DNA of 8,740 nt from Holophagaceae bacterium (GTDB lineage: Bacteria; Acidobacteriota; Holophagae; Holophagales; Holophagaceae), in NCBI GenBank assembly GCA_025355915.1, contig JANXYT010000185.1:1-8740 (forward strand). The letters are read 5' to 3'. Under the pieces are notes generated by a model that made no database searches, was not told the origin of the DNA, and saw only the letters and a program-made list of their open reading frames with translations. Positions 4,625-8,740 of this stretch are shown piece by piece (position 1 is the first letter of the stretch; each line of letters begins with the position of its first letter). Made by a program: the position numbers and the translations under genes.

Positions 4625-4671
4625 GGCAGGGGTCCATCCTATCGCAAGTCCGGCCTGGCAGCCAAGCCTGC

Positions 4672-5388
<717 letters not shown>

Positions 5389-5399
5389 GGATGCCTCCT

Positions 5400-7355
5400 T
5401 CACGCGGGCAGCGGCGCAGCGCCGCCGGAAAGGTCAGGTTGGGGAGGCTGGCCCAGGTAGGCCTCCACCACTTTCGGGTGTCGCTTCACTTCGTCGGGTG
5501 TGCCTTCGGCGATGACCTTGCCGCCGTCCAGCACGGTCACGACATCGCATAGCTCGCTGACGACATCCATGTGGTGTTCGATGAGGAGAATGCTGATGCC
5601 GCGCCGGTGGACCCGTTTGATGATTTCGATCAGCTGGACCACGTCCGGATGAGCCAGGCCTGCGGCGGGCTCATCCAGGATGAGCAAGTCAGGCTTGCGG
5701 GCCAGGGCGCGGGCGATCTCCAGAAAGCGCTGGGCGCCGTAGGTGAGGTCCTTGGCCTTGGTACGGGCCTGGTCCTTCAATCCGATGCGGTCGAGCAAGC
5801 AGAGCGCGTCGGCCTGGGCCCGGCGTTCTTCCAGCCGCGCCAGGCCCAGCAGCACCAGGGGCAGGGGGCTGCGGTAGACGCCCTTCAGGGCCACCATGAC
5901 GTTCTCGAGGGCCGTGAGCTCGCCGAAGAGCTGCAGGTTCTGGAAGGTGCGCGCCACGCCGGACTGGGCCACCTGGAACAGGCTGCCCGTGGGCAGCACC
6001 GCACCCCGCAGCAGCATCCGCCCGGAACTTGGCGTGTAGAGGCCGGAGATGACGTTCACCACGGTGCTTTTTCCCGACCCGTTGGGTCCGATGAGACCGT
6101 GGATGGCCCCGGAGCGGATGGTCATGGAGAGCCCGTCCACGGCCTTCACGCCTCCGAAGTAGCGCTTGAGGTCATCCAGCACGAGCAGGGGCGAACCGTC
6201 GGTGGCGCGCGGGGGCAAGATGGCCTCGATGTCCGCGGGCTCTGGCAGAGGGGCATGGGGCACGCGAAAGAGCTTTGCCAGAAAGGAAGCCAGGAAGCCC
6301 ATGATGCCCTCGGGCAGGCCCACCACCACCGAGAAGAGCATCAACGCGAAGATGGCCTTGCGCCAATCCTCGGTGTTTTCCACGAACAGGCCACCGACCA
6401 CCAGCAGGCCCATGGCGGCCACGGGGGCCATGGCCTGGAAGGGCCGTGTGGTCTTCTTGACGAGGCCACGCACGCCGGCGGCCAGGGCCCCGGCGAAGCC
6501 CAGCCCGGAGAAGACCTGGAAGAGCAGGCGGTTCGACAGCAGGTTGGGCAGCAGGACGATGACCGTGGCGCCGACGAAGGCTCCCCAGAGGCTTTTGCGG
6601 CCCCCGAGAACCACGCCCAGCAGCAGGATGATCATCAGGTCATAGGTGAAGCTTTGGGGCTGAAGGTACTGGAAGTTGAAGGCGTAGAGTCCGCCCGCCA
6701 GGCCGCCCAGGCCCGAGCCCAGGGCGAAAGCCGCGACCTTGTGGCGGTAGGTGCCCACGCCCATGGCGTCCGTGGCGATGGGGCTGTCGCGGAGGGCCTC
6801 GAAGGCCCGGCCCCATTGCGAGGCCAGCAGGTTGCGCATGAGCATCCAGACCAGGGCCAGCAACGCCATGCAGAGCCAGTAGAAGAGGGGGGGCGTCAGC
6901 ACATGGCCCAGGATGGGCGGCCGGGCGAGGCTCAGGCCCTGGGCGCCGCCCGTGAGGCTCTCCAACTCGTTGAGCGCCGTGGTGCTGAGGGCCGCGAAGC
7001 TGAGGGTCGCGAGGGCGAACTGAGGCCCCTCGAGCCGCAGGGCGGGCAGGGCCAGGAGGCCGCCCAACAGCAATCCAACCGCCATCGCCGCCAGCAGCGC
7101 CGGGGCCATGCCCAGCCCCAGCTTGGTGACCACCAGACCCGCTGCGTAGGCGCCCAGGCCCAGGAAGGCCACGTGGGCGAGGTTCACCTGGCCCACGTAG
7201 CCCACGGTGACGTCCAGCCCGATGAGCAGGATGCCGTAGATGGCCAGCAGGGTGAGCAGGCCCAGGGCGTAGGGATTCACCACCAGCAAGGGGATGGTGG
7301 CAAGGAAGGCGAAGACGATCAGTTCGGCGCCGCGGAGGAGCAAGATTCTCTTCAT
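5400..7355 (-). CDS. livMG: Fused LivM permease - LivG ATPase of branched-chain amino acid ABC transporter
   Basis: This 651-aa protein joins two subunits that are separate in E. coli. Residues 1-360 are the LivM permease: many hydrophobic helices, the GYVGQVNLAHVAFLGLGAYA signature (52-71) and the cytoplasmic coupling loop WGRAFEALRDSPIATDAMGV (181-200). Between NLLSN (271-275) and the canonical last helix (about 332-355, ending LPEGIMG) lies an extra stretch of about 55 residues with another hydrophobic segment (about 308-325). A linker (361-388) leads to the LivG ATPase: Walker A GPNGSGKS (423-430), FQNLQLF (471-477), signature LTYGAQR (537-543), Walker B LLILDEP (557-563) and H-loop His594. 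The start ATG 7355 has GGAAGG six bases upstream and sits 1 bp from the livH stop; the frame extends upstream to 7706, but that is a shadow of livH. Fusions of this kind are known in several bacterial groups. Confidence 0.93.
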   Translation of the reverse strand: MKRILLLRGAELIVFAFLATIPLLVVNPYALGLLTLLAIYGILLIGLDVTVGYVGQVNLAHVAFLGLGAYAAGLVVTKLGLGMAPALLAAMAVGLLLGGLLALPALRLEGPQFALATLSFAALSTTALNELESLTGGAQGLSLARPPILGHVLTPPLFYWLCMALLALVWMLMRNLLASQWGRAFEALRDSPIATDAMGVGTYRHKVAAFALGSGLGGLAGGLYAFNFQYLQPQSFTYDLMIILLLGVVLGGRKSLWGAFVGATVIVLLPNLLSNRLLFQVFSGLGFAGALAAGVRGLVKKTTRPFQAMAPVAAMGLLVVGGLFVENTEDWRKAIFALMLFSVVVGLPEGIMGFLASFLAKLFRVPHAPLPEPADIEAILPPRATDGSPLLVLDDLKRYFGGVKAVDGLSMTIRSGAIHGLIGPNGSGKSTVVNVISGLYTPSSGRMLLRGAVLPTGSLFQVAQSGVARTFQNLQLFGELTALENVMVALKGVYRSPLPLVLLGLARLEERRAQADALCLLDRIGLKDQARTKAKDLTYGAQRFLEIARALARKPDLLILDEPAAGLAHPDVVQLIEIIKRVHRRGISILLIEHHMDVVSELCDVVTVLDGGKVIAEGTPDEVKRHPKVVEAYLGQPPQPDLSGGAAPLPA

Positions 7356-7356
7356 C

Positions 7357-8235
7357 TCACACCTTCCGGATCGTGGCTTTGCCGAACACGCCCGTGGGAC
7401 GCATGGCCAGGGCGAGAATGAGCAGCACCAGGCCAGGCGCTTCGCGCCAGCCGCTGCCCAGATAGAAACTGGCGAGGCTCTCCAGCGCGCCCAGGAACAT
7501 GCCCACCAGCACCACGCCAAAACCCGAGTCCAGGCCCGCGACCACGGCCACGGCGAAGGCCTTGAGGATGAGGGCCGAGGCCATGGTGGGTCCCACGGTG
7601 GTGATGGGCGATACCAGGATGCCCGCCAAGGCCGCCACGGCGCCCGACAGCCCGTAGGAAAGCATGACAGTGCGGGTGGCGGAGATGCCCATGAGCTCCG
7701 CCGCATCGCGATCCGCGGACACCGCCTCGAAGGCCTTGCCTAGCAGCGTGCGGCGCTTGAACAGTTCGACCAGACCCATGATGGCGAGGACGCCCACGGC
7801 CACGGATAGTTCGAGACGGGTCACATCCACGCCCAGGACATGGATGGGATCAGCGGAAATCGGCGTGGGGAAGGGGCGATCATCGCGCCCCCAGATGTTC
7901 TCGGCGGCGGAGAAGAAGAAGAGGCCGATGATGATGCTCAGCAGAATCCAGCCTTCGCTCTTCTGCTCGAGCGCGAGCCGCACCCCGGCTCGCTCGACGA
8001 TCAGGCCGAGCAGTGCGCCGAAGAGGAGGCCGCCCGGAATCATTAACCAGTAAGGGACGCCCAGGTTCATGAGGGTGAGGCTGAAGAAAGCCGAGACCAT
8101 CACCAGCTCGCCCTGGCCGAAGTTGATGCTCTTGCTGGTGGCGTAGGTGAGCTGGAAGCCATAGGCAATGAGGGCATAGACCAACCCCATCAGCGCACCG
8201 CTGACAGTCATCTGTCCGATGATCGATGCGTTCAT
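7357..8235 (-). CDS. livH: Branched-chain amino acid ABC transporter permease LivH
   Basis: This 292-aa integral membrane protein forms the translocation channel with the LivM domain. It opens with the LivH pattern GLVYALIAYGFQLTYATS (17-34) followed by INFGQGELVM, and has about eight hydrophobic segments. The ATPase-contacting loop reads LLGKAFEAVSADRDAAELMG and is followed by the SGAVAALAGIL helix typical of the family. The C-terminus (RPTGVFGKA) matches the conserved RP.GLFG end. The start is ATG 8235; its Shine-Dalgarno is weak (GGAT just upstream), unlike those of livMG and livF. The stop TGA at 7359-7357 is 1 bp before the livMG start, implying translational coupling. An intrinsic terminator lies between it and livK. 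Confidence 0.93.
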   Translation of the reverse strand: MNASIIGQMTVSGALMGLVYALIAYGFQLTYATSKSINFGQGELVMVSAFFSLTLMNLGVPYWLMIPGGLLFGALLGLIVERAGVRLALEQKSEGWILLSIIIGLFFFSAAENIWGRDDRPFPTPISADPIHVLGVDVTRLELSVAVGVLAIMGLVELFKRRTLLGKAFEAVSADRDAAELMGISATRTVMLSYGLSGAVAALAGILVSPITTVGPTMASALILKAFAVAVVAGLDSGFGVVLVGMFLGALESLASFYLGSGWREAPGLVLLILALAMRPTGVFGKATIRKV

Positions 8236-8268
8236 ATCCGACCCGTCATGAAAGGTGAGAGAAAAAGC

Positions 8269-8286
8269 GGGGGGCCGAAGCCCCCC
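8269..8286 (-). terminator. Intrinsic terminator/attenuator between livK and livH
   Basis: On the - strand the RNA forms a perfect 7-bp GC stem (GGGGGGC / GCCCCCC) closed by a UUCG tetraloop, followed by GCUUUUUC. This is a strong rho-independent terminator. It lies 18 bp after the livK stop and about 33 bp before the livH start in the same operon. Partial read-through would give more binding-protein mRNA than permease mRNA. Confidence 0.8.
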
Positions 8287-8304
8287 AGCTAGCGGGTGCG
8301 AAAG

Positions 8305-8740
8305 CTACTTGGTCTTGCCCTTGGCCTTGACCTTGGCTGGCGTGGCCGTGGTCGCAGACTTGCGGAGGCGTTCGCGGTCAGCATCGTTGCCGAAAACCAC
8401 ACGGCCGTCCTTCACCATGCCCATGACGGTCTGCTCGCGGCGGAAGGCCTCGTGGGTCGTCACGTCCGCGGGATCCCACTTGGTGTAGGGGTGGTTCCAG
8501 GTGGCGATGACGCCCACCACAGGCTCCTTCAGATCCTCCAGGGCCTCCTTGACCTTGCGGGTGTCCGTGCTGCCCGCCTGCTTGATGGCGGCGGCCAGGA
8601 TGTAGACGGCGTCGTAGCCCTGGGCCGCGGCCACGGGGGAGGGGATGCGCTCCACCTTGTAGGTCTTGTGGTAGCCATCGATGAAGCTCTTCGCCTTGGG
8701 CGTGATGGGCTCTTCGATGAAGGTCTGGGGCATGAGGGTG
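8305..8740 (-). CDS. livK: Branched-chain amino acid ABC transporter substrate-binding protein LivK, C-terminal part
   Basis: The frame is open to the right edge, so the N-terminus with its signal peptide lies outside. The visible 144 or so residues match the C-terminal half of periplasmic binding-protein type I (Peripla_BP_6, Leu/Ile/Val-binding) proteins: FIDGYHKTYKVERIPSPVAA, then GYDAVYILAAAIKQAGSTD, VKEALEDL and a late MGMVKDGRVV segment. The protein would capture the substrate in the periplasm and deliver it to LivH/LivM. It ends in a Lys/Ala/Thr-rich tail (about 20 residues, finishing AKGKTK), which is longer and more basic than usual. The stop TAG is at 8307-8305. As first gene of the operon it is followed by the attenuator. 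The substrate range (Leu/Ile/Val versus other amides or urea) cannot be told from this fragment. Confidence 0.88.
   Translation of the reverse strand, partial: TLMPQTFIEEPITPKAKSFIDGYHKTYKVERIPSPVAAAQGYDAVYILAAAIKQAGSTDTRKVKEALEDLKEPVVGVIATWNHPYTKWDPADVTTHEAFRREQTVMGMVKDGRVVFGNDADRERLRKSATTATPAKVKAKGKTK

Noticed and set aside
5571..7421. 616-codon open frame on the + strand opposite livMG
   Set aside because: Its product is a Gln/Gly/His/Glu-rich low-complexity chain without domains, and the other strand encodes a clear LivM-LivG protein. It is an antisense shadow in GC-rich DNA.
7356..7706. 117-residue N-terminal extension of the LivM-LivG protein
   Set aside because: The extension is Trp/Pro/Arg/Ser-rich shadow of livH, and a good Shine-Dalgarno sits before the internal ATG at 7355.

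Overview
The window joins two unrelated blocks that converge on a tRNA gene. Bases 1 to about 4410 (+ strand) are the distal end of a tailed-phage (siphovirus-like) prophage. Bases 4550 to 8740 (- strand) are host chromosome: a tRNA-Gly(CCC) gene and a branched-chain amino acid (Liv) ABC transporter operon. GC content is high throughout, apart from an AT-richer patch at about 4440-4512 next to the tRNA. The phage lysis genes imply a Gram-negative host. The fused LivM-LivG protein and high GC would fit a proteobacterium or an acidobacterium of the Holophaga/Geothrix type, but the sequence seen here does not settle the genus.

Prophage, left to right. First is the C-terminal part of a lambda J-like tail-tip protein that runs off the left edge and ends in an intein-like Hint domain (C275 to H400-N401). 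It is followed by an unrecognised 153-aa protein and a permuted NlpC/P60 (YiiX-like) protein with H29, E44 and C107. A 247-bp gap then holds four small hairpins, a strong Shine-Dalgarno site and a 28-codon mini-ORF. That mini-ORF overlaps (ATGA) the start of an M15 zinc peptidase endolysin. Next come a two-TM holin, a 16-codon mini-ORF with a near-perfect Shine-Dalgarno, a 253-aa membrane-anchored coiled-coil protein (possible spanin) and a 113-aa single-TM protein ending in three DAHPRRD-type heptads. Stops and starts touch or overlap almost everywhere outside the 247-bp gap, so this is one co-translated late operon for tail tip and lysis.

Junction. The phage genes end at 4409. A 9-bp hairpin with T-rich flanks on both sides (4512-4544) probably terminates both converging transcripts. 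The tRNA-Gly gene follows with its 3' CCA end facing the prophage. This is the usual arrangement when a phage integrates into the 3' end of a tRNA gene, so an attachment site is predicted here. No integrase is in the window.

Host operon (- strand, transcribed right to left): livK (solute-binding protein, partial), an intrinsic terminator/attenuator at 8269-8286, livH (permease), a livM-livG fusion (permease plus ATPase, 651 aa) and livF (ATPase). The genes after the attenuator are 1 and 11 bp apart. Together they encode periplasmic capture and ATP-driven import of branched-chain amino acids or related substrates. The operon points into the tRNA-Gly gene with no clear terminator between.

The most interesting items are the Hint domain on the tail tip, the structured leader with its coupled mini-ORF before the endolysin, the second coupled mini-ORF before the spanin-like gene, and the unusual C-termini of the two last phage proteins.
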